Shown: positions 1 through 8,620, numbered from the stretch's first letter. The stretch: DNA of 64,000 bases from Pseudochrobactrum saccharolyticum (GCF_008801715.1 NZ_VZPG01000003.1:310001-374000), one strand, 5' to 3'. Translations and numbers: made by a program. The notes: generated by a model not told the origin, from the sequence alone.

Positions 1-639
1 CAATGGGTGGATGCCATGTTCAAAGATACGCAAATGTGGACTGCATTGGGCAAATCCCTGCTGATTGCCGCAGGTGTAATCGCGATTTCCTTGCCGGTAG
101 GTACTGCGGCCGCTCTTATTCTGACCAGCCTGCACGGGCGTTCGCGTAATTTTCTCTATGCTTTGATGGTGTCGCCCCTGCTCACACCCGGTGTGGTGAT
201 CGGTATTGCCACATTGCTGTTCTGGCGCAAAACAGGGATCAGCGGCGGTCTTTTCTTGACCATTCTTGCACAATCCAGTTTCATTATTTCGTTTGTGATG
301 CTGATGATTGCCGCACGGTTGCAGCGCTTTGACCGCACGATGGAAGATGCCGCGCTCAGTCTCGGTGCTTCCCGCGCCTATGTGTTCCGCCGCATTCTGC
401 TGCCCTATCTGCGTCCGTCATTGCTGGCAGCGTCATGTATCGCGTTTCTACAATCCTTTGAGAATTACAACACAACCCTGTTCGTGCGCGGTACTGAAAC
501 GCCCCTCACCATCTTTATCGCCGCCAAAGTCCGTGCAGGTCTTACACCTGCTGTTAATGCTCTCGGCTTAACGATGATGATACTGACGATTGGTGGTGCA
601 ATCGGCTGGGAGATCGCCCGTCGCAGAAAACGCTCATAG
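1..639 (+). CDS. ABC transporter permease, spermidine/putrescine (PotC-like) type, 5' end outside window
   Basis: This is the inner-membrane permease of an importer of the polyamine/iron (PotC/YdcV) class. The reading frame is open to the first base of the window, so about 213 residues of a protein that is usually near 260 are present and the N-terminus is missing. The visible part is a run of hydrophobic helices with the cytoplasmic EAA loop (EDAALSLGASRAYVFRR, then LPYLRPS), which docks onto the ATPase. The segment RAGLTPAVNALG before the last helix resembles the PotC C-terminus. It ends in a basic tail, RRRKRS. Its partner genes must lie to the left of the window. The substrate is inferred from family only; a related small-molecule cargo is equally possible. 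Confidence 0.8.
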   Translation, partial: QWVDAMFKDTQMWTALGKSLLIAAGVIAISLPVGTAAALILTSLHGRSRNFLYALMVSPLLTPGVVIGIATLLFWRKTGISGGLFLTILAQSSFIISFVMLMIAARLQRFDRTMEDAALSLGASRAYVFRRILLPYLRPSLLAASCIAFLQSFENYNTTLFVRGTETPLTIFIAAKVRAGLTPAVNALGLTMMILTIGGAIGWEIARRRKRS

Positions 640-866
640 GCTGTTGATACGGGGCGTGGTTCAAAAAATATGCTGCGTCCCCTGCTCTTACTTTCCATAA
701 TCTGTTCAGTGCTTTCCGTCTCTGAACAGAAACCAAACAAGGTTGCAGAAAAACCGGGACTATCCATAAAACCTGTGATGCGATAGAAACGCGGAAGAGC
801 GCGGTTTTCAAAACAGACAGGGATCAGTTATGAACAATAAAAGCTATTTTACCGGCGGAGTGTTCA

Positions 867-2537
867 ATGTATTCTGATATTGAGATTGCCCGCGCAGCCC
901 AAAAGCGCCCGATCATTGAAATTGCCGCGAAACTGAATCTCGGGTCTGATGATCTGCTGCCTTATGGCCATGATAAAGCAAAACTGACCCATAATGTGGT
1001 GAACAGGCTTAAATCCGGCCGCAAGGGCAAGCTTATTCTGGTCACTTCGATCAATCCGACACCAGCCGGAGAAGGCAAAACCACAACCTCTGTAGGGCTG
1101 GGCGATGCACTGAACAAAATCGGCAAGAAAGCGGTCATTTGTCTGCGTGAGCCAAGCCTCGGGCCAAATTTTGGCATGAAAGGCGGCGCGGCAGGGGGCG
1201 GAAAATCACAAGTCATTCCGATGGAAGATATTAATCTTCATTTTACCGGCGATTTTCACGCAATCAGCAGTGCTAATAATCTGCTCGCCGCAATGATCGA
1301 CAACCATATCCATTGGGGTAACAGCTTAAGATTTGATACACGTCGTATCAGCTGGCGGCGCGTGGTTGATATGAATGACCGCGCTTTGCGGGATATAACC
1401 ATTGCACTCGGCGGCCCTTCCAACGGTTATCCGCGCGAATCCGGATTTGATATTTCGGTTGCTTCCGAGGTTATGGCGATCCTCTGCCTTGCGGAGGATC
1501 TGACTGATCTGAAAGCACGTCTGGCGCGGATTATTGTCGGTTATAATCTTGATAAACAACCGATTACGGCCGCAGATTTGAAGGCCGACGGGGCTATGAC
1601 GGCGCTGCTGAAAGATGCATTGCAACCAAATTTGGTGCAGACAATTGAAAATAATCCCGTGCTTATTCACGGCGGGCCATTTGCCAATATTGCGCATGGT
1701 TGCAACAGTGTTATCGCGACGAAAACAGCGCTGGCACTTGGTGATTATGTGGTGACCGAGGCTGGTTTTGGCGCTGATCTTGGTGCTGAAAAGTTTTTCA
1801 ATATCAAATGCCGCAAAGCCGGACTGAGCCCTGATGCCGTTGTTGTTGTCGCAACAATCCGTGCATTGAAAATGAATGGCGGCGTGCCAAAAAGTGAGCT
1901 TGGCAGCGGCAATGCAGAAGCATTAAAAAAAGGCTCAAGCAATCTCATCCGGCATATCCGCAATGTCCAAAAATTTGGCCTGCCGGTCGTGGTCGCGATC
2001 AACCATTTCGCTACCGACACGCATGAAGAAATCGCTGTACTTAATGATGTTTGCAACGAGGCCGGTGTTAAAGCTATTCTCTGCCGGCATTGGTCAGAAG
2101 GCGGTGCGGGTGCAGAAGACCTCGCCTATGAAGTTGCAAAACTTGCCGATAATAATGATGCCGAGTTGCAGCTGCTTTATGAGGACAACCTTCCTCTGTG
2201 GGAGAAAATCCAGACAGTAGCGCGCGAAATCTATGGTGCAGAACAGGCCAGAGCAGAACCGGCAGTTCTGAAACAGCTTGAGCAATGGGAGCGCGACGGG
2301 TTTGGGCATTTGCCTGTCTGCATGGCGAAAACGCAGTATAGCTTTTCCGTTGATCCGACCGCTTTAGGCGCACCTTCAGGCCATATCGTTCCTGTCCGTG
2401 AAGTCAAACTCTCTGCCGGAGCCGGTTTTATTGTCGCTATTTGCGGGAATATTATGACCATGCCTGGCCTGCCGAGAACACCGGCTGCAGAACATATCGG
2501 GCTTAATCACAATAATGAAATTCAGGGATTATTCTAA
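867..2537 (+). CDS. fhs: Formate--tetrahydrofolate ligase
   Basis: Cytoplasmic enzyme that joins formate to tetrahydrofolate with ATP, giving 10-formyl-THF for one-carbon metabolism. The 556 residues match the family length (about 555-560). The ATP-binding loop TPAGEGKTT lies at residues 65-73 and is followed by the conserved [20 protein letters not shown] block. The C-terminus ([20 protein letters not shown]) is typical. The ATG at 867 follows a GGCGGAG ribosome-binding site. The gene stands alone between the permease gene and a stem-loop at 2558-2593. No riboswitch could be recognised in the 227-base leader. The identification is firm. Confidence 0.97.
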   Translation: MYSDIEIARAAQKRPIIEIAAKLNLGSDDLLPYGHDKAKLTHNVVNRLKSGRKGKLILVTSINPTPAGEGKTTTSVGLGDALNKIGKKAVICLREPSLGPNFGMKGGAAGGGKSQVIPMEDINLHFTGDFHAISSANNLLAAMIDNHIHWGNSLRFDTRRISWRRVVDMNDRALRDITIALGGPSNGYPRESGFDISVASEVMAILCLAEDLTDLKARLARIIVGYNLDKQPITAADLKADGAMTALLKDALQPNLVQTIENNPVLIHGGPFANIAHGCNSVIATKTALALGDYVVTEAGFGADLGAEKFFNIKCRKAGLSPDAVVVVATIRALKMNGGVPKSELGSGNAEALKKGSSNLIRHIRNVQKFGLPVVVAINHFATDTHEEIAVLNDVCNEAGVKAILCRHWSEGGAGAEDLAYEVAKLADNNDAELQLLYEDNLPLWEKIQTVAREIYGAEQARAEPAVLKQLEQWERDGFGHLPVCMAKTQYSFSVDPTALGAPSGHIVPVREVKLSAGAGFIVAICGNIMTMPGLPRTPAAEHIGLNHNNEIQGLF

Positions 2538-2557
2538 ATCTTTGCCTGCATAAAATT

Positions 2558-2593
2558 CAACGCCTGCCTGTGTAAACGCACCGGCAGGCGTTG
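2558..2593 (+). terminator. Stem-loop after fhs
   Basis: A perfect 11-base inverted repeat (CAACGCCTGCC / GGCAGGCGTTG) with a 14-base loop lies 21 bases after the fhs stop. No strong T-run follows, so it may be a weak intrinsic terminator or an mRNA 3' stabiliser. Confidence 0.55.
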
Positions 2594-2940
2594 AAAACTA
2601 TAAGTCAGATATCACACATTATGGTATCCGATAACAAACCTATTTATTACATAATTTTTATTCCAAGCAGTTTCCCTGATAAAACCCTATGCGCCAGCCA
2701 GGCCATTCTGCTCTTCGATATTTTGTTTATGTCAGCTCAATTTATTCAAAAATCCGGAGCCCTTGCTCAATCGGACAGGGGGCAATTTGACCTTCGTTAA
2801 AACCGGAAAAAGAGCAGACACAATACACACAGACAGCTTGTATCCCGCATAAAACTTACGCAATCGCAGCACATTTCAAAGCCGGGAGTCTGCACTCGGC
2901 GTCACGTTCAAAATTATATTCAACTGTATTTAAGAGAGAT
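2594..2940. other. Non-coding leader before the adenylation gene
   Basis: About 350 bases separate the fhs stem-loop from the next gene. A short open frame from 2591 (69 codons) has no recognisable content or ribosome-binding site and is not called. The promoter of the adenylation/carrier/GNAT trio should lie here, but no convincing -35/-10 pair was found. Confidence 0.4.
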
Positions 2941-4494
2941 ATGAGGATGTCTGAGAACTACAATATATCTCTCAAATTTATAGAAACCTGTGATAAATAC
3001 AGTGAAAACCTGTTCTATTCTGACAGGTCGGCAGATTTAACCTATGGTGAAATGCGCACCATGGTCATCAATCTGGCTGGTTTTATTTCTCAGAGAAACA
3101 ATCTCAAGAAAGTTGGCATCCTCGGCACAAAAAGTCCAGAAGCCTATGCAGGTATTCTTGCAGCTGGTTATGCAGGCGCTACTTATGTGCCGCTTAATCT
3201 GAAATGGACAGAGCACAGAATAGTGCAACTGCTCGAAGCATTGCAGTTGGACGCGCTCATTGTGGACAAGCAAGGGCTTGCCCTGCTCACTCCGGCGGCT
3301 TTAAGCGCCGCTCCGGATATGATTATTGTACCAAGTGATGAAGATATTATCCCTGCCCGCCCCGCACAAAACATCACTGCATTCTCCGGTCTTAAAGCGG
3401 CTCAACTTCCGGAGCCTGCCTTCGTCAGCAAACAAGATCTGGCCTATATTATCTTCACTTCCGGTACGACGGGACTGCCGAAAGGCGTTATGATCTCAGC
3501 CGGAGCGCTTGAAAGTTATATTGAGCAGGCCAAACTTTGGACACAGCTGACCCCTCAGGACAGGCTTGCCGAAACATGCGATGTGACTTTTGATTTAAGC
3601 GTCCATAATCTTTTTTTATGTGTTGATGCGGGTGCGTCACTGCATATTCTCTCGTCACTGGAGATGCTGGCACCAAGCCGCTTTATCCGTGAGCGTTCTA
3701 TTACAGTCTGGATGTCTGTCCCCACTCTGGCAGCGATGATGCGCAAAAGCGGGGCTCTCAAACCGGATAGTTTGCCGACACTCCGCTCATCCATTTTCTG
3801 CGGGGAACCTCTGCCGGTCGCAACTGTTGAGGCATGGTCAAAAGCAGCGCCTGACAGCATGATTGATAATATTTACGGTCCGACCGAAGGAACAGTCATC
3901 TGCCTGCGTTATCGGGTGCAGTCTGATCCGGTCATAACCCCCGGCCGTGATATTATTGCGATCGGCACACCTTATCCGTCCATGCAAGTTGCGGTTCTTG
4001 ACGCTCAGCAGCGCCCTCTTCCAAACGGGCAGATTGGTGAAATTGCGCTCTGTGGCCCCCAGCTCGCTGAAGGCTATTTCACTTATGCCAATACCAGCCA
4101 AACAGACCGTTTTCGTGAGATTGAAGGCCAGCGTTGGTATCTGACCGGAGACTTGGGGATGTGTGATGACAACGGTATTTATCACCATCTTGGCCGCACG
4201 GATAACCAGATCAAGCTCAAGGGTAACCGCATTGAGCTGGAAGAAGTTGAAGCACATCTCAGACATGCGGCACAAAGCGAAATGGTTGCCGTTATCGCCT
4301 GGCCGGTTATCGAGAATTCCGTTCAGGGATTGGTTGCGTTCTGCACCAGCCCGCTAAAAGAAAACGAGATAAAATCTGCGCTGCTCAAAAATCTGCCCCG
4401 CTATATGGTGCCGGAAAATATTCACATACGGGATGCGCTCCCCGTGAATATCAACGGCAAAGTTGACCGCAAACAACTCCTTGAACAAATGTAA
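2941..4494 (+). CDS. Stand-alone amino-acid adenylation enzyme (DltA/NRPS A-domain-like)
   Basis: A free-standing ANL-superfamily adenylation enzyme of 517 residues, expected to activate an amino acid as the aminoacyl-AMP and load it on a carrier protein. Core motifs are intact: FTSGTTGLPKG (A3, about 174-184), FDLSV (A4, about 217), whose Asp in this family contacts the substrate alpha-amino group, NIYGPTEGT (A5, about 310), YLTGDLG (A7, about 400) and NGKVDRK with the A10 lysine (about 506). Presence of the A4 Asp favours an amino-acid substrate over an acyl acid. The start may be 2941 or the ATG two codons later; AGAGAG lies just upstream. The next gene encodes a carrier protein 31 bases downstream. 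This is not a canonical dlt operon, because no dltB or dltD is present. The amino acid cannot be named. Confidence 0.82.
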   Translation: MRMSENYNISLKFIETCDKYSENLFYSDRSADLTYGEMRTMVINLAGFISQRNNLKKVGILGTKSPEAYAGILAAGYAGATYVPLNLKWTEHRIVQLLEALQLDALIVDKQGLALLTPAALSAAPDMIIVPSDEDIIPARPAQNITAFSGLKAAQLPEPAFVSKQDLAYIIFTSGTTGLPKGVMISAGALESYIEQAKLWTQLTPQDRLAETCDVTFDLSVHNLFLCVDAGASLHILSSLEMLAPSRFIRERSITVWMSVPTLAAMMRKSGALKPDSLPTLRSSIFCGEPLPVATVEAWSKAAPDSMIDNIYGPTEGTVICLRYRVQSDPVITPGRDIIAIGTPYPSMQVAVLDAQQRPLPNGQIGEIALCGPQLAEGYFTYANTSQTDRFREIEGQRWYLTGDLGMCDDNGIYHHLGRTDNQIKLKGNRIELEEVEAHLRHAAQSEMVAVIAWPVIENSVQGLVAFCTSPLKENEIKSALLKNLPRYMVPENIHIRDALPVNINGKVDRKQLLEQM

Positions 4495-4525
4495 TCTTTT
4501 CCTGCAATTAAATACGGAAATTAAA

Positions 4526-4774
4526 ATGTCTGCCTTGGATATTCAAAATATTAAAGAGCATATTACCGGCATTCTTTCGGGCTATAATATTCATCAGATT
4601 GCAGAAGATCAGCCGCTATTTTCTTCCGGATTGCTGGATTCTCTTGCTGCGGTTCAGATCCTGACGCAGTTAGAAACAGATTTTGATATTGATCTCGCCG
4701 ATGAAGACTTTGATATCAATCATATAGACAGCCTTCAGTCGCTTGAGAGCTATTTAATGACGCGGAAAAGCTGA
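4526..4774 (+). CDS. Phosphopantetheine-binding acyl/peptidyl carrier protein
   Basis: A free carrier protein of 82 residues with the four-helix ACP/PCP pattern. The modification site is LDSL with Ser39, within LFSSGLLDSLAAVQI, and it is followed by the acidic helix DFDIDLADEDFD. The open frame extends further upstream, inside the end of the adenylation gene, but the ATG at 4526 gives a normal carrier length. It sits between the adenylation enzyme and a GNAT-like protein, so it probably carries the activated amino acid as a thioester. It needs a 4'-phosphopantetheinyl transferase encoded elsewhere. DltC is the nearest familiar analogue in size and position. Confidence 0.85.
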   Translation: MSALDIQNIKEHITGILSGYNIHQIAEDQPLFSSGLLDSLAAVQILTQLETDFDIDLADEDFDINHIDSLQSLESYLMTRKS

Positions 4775-4826
4775 GCGCTTTCGTTCATTTAACATACCCG
4801 TTTCCCCTGCTTTTTAAGATTGAACG

Positions 4827-5675
4827 ATGAAGCTGCGCCCTTTAACCATTGACCAGCTGGATTACGCCTCAGAACTTCTGAATGAAGGTTTTCATAAGCG
4901 CACGGCTGCGACCTGGAAGGCAAATCTGCTTGACATATTTAATCATGCAGAAAAGCTTGGTCACTCGACAATCGGCTATATCGCTTTCAACAAAAATGGT
5001 GATATCGGCATCTGCCTGACAATTCCGTTGGTTCGCTCGGTCTATGAGCAAAAGCCTGTCGCAGCGGCCAATCTGGCGGCATTCTACCTCAAGCCGGACT
5101 ATCAATGGATGGCAGCCCTGTTTCTGCGACGTATCATATCGGTCGCTGATATTGATTATGTTGATGTTACAGCGATTGCCACGATGCGAAAAATCAATAC
5201 GCATTTGGGCTTTTCAACATCTGCCATTGCTACACTCGTCGTGCCGTTGACGATTGCAGCTTTTCGTCCTTCTAACGGAGCATCAATACAGGCTTATGAC
5301 CCGCTGGCGTCAGAAAATTTTTCAGAAGACACAGCACAAATACTCAGCGATCACATCAGTCTGGGTTGTCTGGTTCTCATGGTCGAAGTGAATGGTGAAC
5401 GTCATCCTGTTATTTTAAAGCCTAAGAAAAGGGGCAGTCTTCGCAGTGCCAGAGTTATTCTGGTGAAAGACCGGTCATTGATTTACGATAGTCTTGGCAC
5501 GCTTGCCCGATATCTGATGTTGCGCGGCTATTTTTTCCTTGAGATGGATGTAATCAAAAAGCCTGATCTGTGGGGATGTTCGTTGCGCAAGAGATCTGCG
5601 CCTGTTCAGTCAACACTGCCAAGACTGAATAGTGCAATCGATCATACCTATACTGAACTCGTGTTCATTTTGTAG
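4827..5675 (+). CDS. GNAT-like acyltransferase/hypothetical protein of the carrier-protein trio
   Basis: A 282-residue protein that I recognise only by fold. The first 150 residues read like an acyl-CoA N-acyltransferase: an N-terminal RPLTIDQLDYASELLNEGF helix, a central strand, then FYLKPDYQWMAALFLRR and the INTHLGF turn. The remaining 130 residues match nothing I can name. It lies 52 bases after the carrier gene on the same strand and is probably co-transcribed. The inferred role is transfer of the aminoacyl or acyl group from the carrier protein to an acceptor, or modification of the product. Its stop is immediately followed by the IS200-type remnant, so a deletion or insertion has touched the region just after this gene. 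Confidence 0.55.
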   Translation: MKLRPLTIDQLDYASELLNEGFHKRTAATWKANLLDIFNHAEKLGHSTIGYIAFNKNGDIGICLTIPLVRSVYEQKPVAAANLAAFYLKPDYQWMAALFLRRIISVADIDYVDVTAIATMRKINTHLGFSTSAIATLVVPLTIAAFRPSNGASIQAYDPLASENFSEDTAQILSDHISLGCLVLMVEVNGERHPVILKPKKRGSLRSARVILVKDRSLIYDSLGTLARYLMLRGYFFLEMDVIKKPDLWGCSLRKRSAPVQSTLPRLNSAIDHTYTELVFIL

Positions 5676-5896
5676 TTGTCTCCGATTTCGTGCGTGCCGT
5701 GAAAGGCCGCGCCTCGCGTAAAATATAGCAAGAGTTTCCCGTCATTCGAAAACGCTATTGGGGCTGCAAGTTCTGGGGCCGCGGCTATTTTTCGTCGACA
5801 GCCGGCAATGTCACCGAGGATATCATTAATAACTATATCGATAACCACGTCGATGCCCATAAAACCGACAATTATCATAATATCACATTGGATTAA
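5675..5896 (+). pseudogene. IS200/IS605-family TnpA transposase remnant
   Basis: Reading frame 2 from 5675 translates to a recognisable C-terminal part of a Y1/HUH transposase of the IS200/IS605 type: WGCKFWGRGYFSSTAGN, then EDIINNYIDNH. It contains an in-frame TAG near 5729, no start, and none of the upstream HUH part, so it is dead. The frame ends at a natural-looking TAA at 5894-5896, after which the hairpin-rich element end follows. The left part of the element has been lost at the junction with the GNAT-like gene. No tnpB is present. Confidence 0.75.
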
Positions 5897-5980
5897 GCCC
5901 GCTTGTACCGGCTTTAGCCGGAACCCTGCTAAGGACTGCAGTCCTCTCTTGAACCTTCCGGCTTCAAGCCGGAAGTAATT
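5897..5980. mobile_element. Hairpin-rich right end of the IS200/IS605 remnant
   Basis: Directly after the transposase remnant lie three palindromes: CCGGCT-tt-AGCCGG (5908-5921), AGGACTGCAGTCCT (5932-5945) and TTCCGGCTTCAAGCCGGAA (5956-5974). Subterminal imperfect hairpins at the ends are the hallmark of IS200/IS605 elements, where they are recognised by TnpA and, in tnpB-bearing members, lie within the guide RNA region. The exact end is not fixed; it is placed before the extragenic repeat that begins at 5984. Confidence 0.6.
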
Positions 5981-5983
5981 CAG

Positions 5984-6008
5984 CCAACTTGACTGTGAAA
6001 TGCTCTAG
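5984..6008. repeat. Truncated end of extragenic repeat family R1
   Basis: These 25 bases, CCAACTTGACTGTGAAATGC plus TCTAG, are identical to the last 25 bases of the full repeat at 63273-63413 and nearly so to that at 8287-8397. Only the one end is present, joined on its left to the IS remnant. Its terminal CTAG supplies a stop codon to the coding remnant on the minus strand. Confidence 0.75.
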
Positions 6009-6196
6009 TGATCGTCTGATCCCATCACAAAAGTTCCGCCCGGTATCCAGATCATCTCCTCCAGAACCTCATCGATATTGTATTTTTTTGAGACTTCCAG
6101 ACCCATTGCCACCCTCCGGAAAACATCACTCAAAACTACAGTTTTGATTATGCTTTCAGAAGTACGTAACGGTAAATCTATAGATGAAAACGGCAA
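6005..6196 (-). pseudogene. Truncated formylglycine-generating enzyme (SUMF1-like) remnant
   Basis: The C-terminus of this 63-codon minus-strand frame reads EEMIWIPGGTFVMGSDDH. WIPGGTFxMGSDxH is the opening motif of formylglycine-generating/sulfatase-modifying-factor domains, which normally continue for over 200 residues. Here the frame stops at once, and the TAG is contributed by the CTAG end of the R1 repeat. The catalytic cysteines and the rest of the domain are absent from the window. The frame upstream of MGLEVSKK is probably leader. It is best read as a gene decapitated by a rearrangement at the repeat; a short functional peptide is unlikely. Confidence 0.65.
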
Positions 6197-6207
6197 ACAA
6201 TCAGAAA

Positions 6208-6870
6208 TTAATTATGCCCAATAAACGGCATTTGCCGGACAAATGTCCTGTTTTCCAAACTATCCAGAATAAAAGCGGCAACCTCTTCAACTGTTATGAA
6301 CCGAAGCTGCACATTGCGCGGTGTCCGGGTCAAAATATGTAATGGTTTTTTAGTCGTGCGGGAGCTGAAAGGTGCCGGACGAATGATTGTCCAATCGAGG
6401 CTGCTTTGCCCGATTATCGCTTCCTGAATGTCTTTATCTGCATATTGATGACGGGTAATGAACGGATAAATGAGATAATTATAAAACCATCCGCCATGAC
6501 CTTTGGTATCTCCTGCGCCAATCCCCGTTATTACAACAAGCCGGTTCACTCCTGCAGCTTGCATCACATCCACAAGCTCTCTGGTCACATCAGAAAAAAG
6601 CGTCGTTCTTCCGGTGTGATCAACACCAAGACATACAACCACGGCATCATGACCGGTAATATTTTGCTCTAAAAATGCTTTATCCGCAGGCGCTCCGACG
6701 GCTATATCAAGATTGAAACCCGCGACAAGTTTGCCGGCATCCCGTGTCTGCGCTGTCACTTTGTGACCACGCGCAACACATCGCTGAACGAGTATTGAGC
6801 CTACTTTGCCCGAAGCTCCCAAAATAAACACCCGAAGCTTTTCCGGTTTTGAAACAGAGCTGCTCTTCAT
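6208..6870 (-). CDS. NAD(P)-binding atypical short-chain dehydrogenase/NAD(P)H-binding protein
   Basis: A 220-residue Rossmann-fold protein of the NmrA/atypical-SDR type. The dinucleotide loop GASGKVG lies at residues 18-24 after a hydrophobic strand, followed by the AVVVCLGVDHTG strand and VVITGIGAGDTKG. A WTIIRPAPF motif near residue 165 is typical of this group, in which the classical YxxxK catalytic pair is often missing. The substrate is unknown; relatives act as redox sensors or quinone/flavin reductases. It lies 21 bases downstream of the serine hydrolase gene on the same strand and is likely co-transcribed with it. Confidence 0.78.
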   Translation of the reverse strand: MKSSSVSKPEKLRVFILGASGKVGSILVQRCVARGHKVTAQTRDAGKLVAGFNLDIAVGAPADKAFLEQNITGHDAVVVCLGVDHTGRTTLFSDVTRELVDVMQAAGVNRLVVITGIGAGDTKGHGGWFYNYLIYPFITRHQYADKDIQEAIIGQSSLDWTIIRPAPFSSRTTKKPLHILTRTPRNVQLRFITVEEVAAFILDSLENRTFVRQMPFIGHN

Positions 6871-6891
6871 AGCTTATTATTCATCCTGACT

Positions 6892-8271
6892 TCAGTCCCC
6901 AACACGCAAAGCCGGCATGTTGCGCCCGTTCTGATGCAGGGTCAGCTTTGTGGCTTTTCCGTCTTCCACAGTGAAACTGATTTGTGCATCAACTTCGCGC
7001 AGAAAGAATTTCGTATCGCTCTCCGGATAGGCTGCAAAACGCTGCTGACCGGTCAGTTGCAAAAATAACTGCCCCTTTTCTTCGGTTATGCTCATAATCG
7101 CACCGGGGGCGAGCAGATACTGGCCGACATAAGCGGGCAGTTTTGCGGTATCAATCGCAACAGCAATGCGTATCGGAGGCTGGGGCAGCAGTTCTTGCCG
7201 CGCGTCCAGCAAATGAGCGCCGATATCATCAATACCCGTAATGCTCAGGCGATTGGACAAGACAATAACGCCATTGCCATTCTCACGGTCGAAACCGGCG
7301 AAACTTTCAAAGCCGCCTGTCCGGCCATTGTGCCAGACAATCGTACGGCGGGCGAGTTTGGAAATGACCGGACCAAGACCAATCTTACGCGCTTTCCCGC
7401 CAGCCGGTCGGCTATGTTCCGTGAGCAAAGCAAAGGCAGGTTTAAGCGGGGTTTCCGTTTGTCCTGAAGCTGCAGCTATGAATCTGGCAAGATCACTGGC
7501 CGAAGTGATGAGCGCACCAGCCGGTGCAAATGCATCAAAATCCCAATGACTCACCGGTTCCCCGCCCCGCCCATGACCTGTTGCCATATCCGGTTGCGTA
7601 TTACCGGTCAAAGCCAGCACGCTTTGTTTCATGCCCAGCGGATCAAGAATTTCCTGCTGCACCATCCGGGTATAAGAGCGGCCATCAATATGGGTAATCG
7701 CCAGCCCCAGCAAAGCGGTACCGGCATTGGAATAGGAAAAATCCTTACCAATCGACCGGTTCAGACGATATGTCGCCAGCCAATCGAAAAGACCCTGACT
7801 GCCATAGCCGGTATAGGGGTTATTTATATCCGCCGTCATCAGATCATCCGGCAGGCTTGGCAAACCGGATGTGTGCGTGGCAAGATCAAACGCTGTAATT
7901 GCTCTGCCCTTATAGGTCGGCAGAACAGTATTTGCAGGCAGATAATTGGCAATCGGGGCGTTGAGATCAATCCGACCGTCCAGCACCAGTTGCGCCAGCA
8001 ACAGATTGGTGAAGACCTTGGTAATCGAACCGGCTTCAAACAGAGTATTCTCGTTCACCTGTCGTGGATCATTACGGCCAAACTGACCATGTGATACAAA
8101 GCGGGATCTGCCATTTTCGATCAAGGCAACAACAATGCCGGTCTGACTTCCATCAATTCGGTCAGTCAGAATTTTCTTAACGTCATCATCAGAAGGCAGT
8201 GTCACTTCTTCAGCAAAGACCGGCACCAGCATCAGAGCTGTGGCCATAAATGCAGACAGAACGCGCTTCAT
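6892..8271 (-). CDS. Exported serine hydrolase of the class C beta-lactamase/D-aminopeptidase family
   Basis: A 459-residue protein with a signal peptide (basic start, hydrophobic stretch, VFA before EEV at about residue 20), so periplasmic. The serine beta-lactamase fold is marked by S82-x-x-K85 (GSITK), Y180-S-N182 and H314-N-G316 in place of KTG. The last roughly 90 residues form a small beta domain like those attached to esterase/peptidase members (DUF3471-like). The start at 8271 follows GGAGATAAAT. The family covers AmpC, EstB-type esterases and peptidases. The length and extra domain favour an esterase or peptidase role over antibiotic resistance, but this is inference. It heads a two-gene unit with the NAD(P)-binding protein. 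Confidence 0.85.
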   Translation of the reverse strand: MKRVLSAFMATALMLVPVFAEEVTLPSDDDVKKILTDRIDGSQTGIVVALIENGRSRFVSHGQFGRNDPRQVNENTLFEAGSITKVFTNLLLAQLVLDGRIDLNAPIANYLPANTVLPTYKGRAITAFDLATHTSGLPSLPDDLMTADINNPYTGYGSQGLFDWLATYRLNRSIGKDFSYSNAGTALLGLAITHIDGRSYTRMVQQEILDPLGMKQSVLALTGNTQPDMATGHGRGGEPVSHWDFDAFAPAGALITSASDLARFIAAASGQTETPLKPAFALLTEHSRPAGGKARKIGLGPVISKLARRTIVWHNGRTGGFESFAGFDRENGNGVIVLSNRLSITGIDDIGAHLLDARQELLPQPPIRIAVAIDTAKLPAYVGQYLLAPGAIMSITEEKGQLFLQLTGQQRFAAYPESDTKFFLREVDAQISFTVEDGKATKLTLHQNGRNMPALRVGD

Positions 8272-8286
8272 ATTTATCTCCAGTCA

Positions 8287-8397
8287 CTAGAGCGGTTTAC
8301 GTCCAGATTGGATCATAGTGCTCGCTCTAGATTCTTTAATTTGGTCGCATTATCACGGGCGTCAAGTTGATCCAACTTGACTGTGAAATGCTCCTAG
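8287..8397. repeat. Extragenic repeat R1, copy 1
   Basis: A 111-base element bounded by CTAGAGC at one end and GCTCCTAG at the other, containing the palindrome GTCAAGTTGATCCAACTTGAC near its right side. It is homologous over its length to the 141-base copy at 63273-63413, which carries a further approximately 30-base palindrome copy, and shares its end with 5984-6008. It lies upstream of the serine hydrolase gene. Confidence 0.8.
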
Positions 8398-8500
8398 TGT
8401 TCAAATCTGGAATAAAACTGCGAAGATATGGTGGGGAATTTACCCAAATTGGCCTTATAGAAGATGTTTTTCACAGGGCTGTTTTTCAGCCGCGATGTTA

Positions 8501-8604
8501 GAGCATAATTCCTTAAACTTGGATCAGTTTGAAGTAAAATTATGCTCTCATTTTAAAGTGTTAGAGTGACCTTTGTGTGCCAAGTCTGGCACACGGCGCT
8601 CTAG
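8501..8604. repeat. Extragenic palindromic repeats (GAGCATAATT type plus GTGTGCC hairpin)
   Basis: Two neighbouring inverted repeats. GAGCATAATT (8501-8510) pairs with AATTATGCTC (8538-8547). GTGTGCC and GGCACAC form a second hairpin at about 8575-8594, which ends in CTCTAG at 8604. Both are of a style common between genes of Hyphomicrobiales. They fill most of the gap between the R1 copy and the TonB receptor terminator. No gene lies in 8398-8500. Confidence 0.65.
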
Positions 8605-8620
8605 TTCAGATGTTTTCAAT

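Noticed and set aside
640-866. Possible riboswitch leader before fhs (GC-rich short stems near 770-810)
   Set aside because: No known folate, glycine or SAM aptamer core could be recognised; short stems are expected by chance.
2591-2800. 69-codon open frame after fhs
   Set aside because: It begins inside the fhs stem-loop, has no ribosome-binding site and no recognisable content.
7546-8094. 182-codon frame opposite the serine hydrolase gene
   Set aside because: It is antisense to a gene with full catalytic motifs and reads as low-meaning sequence.
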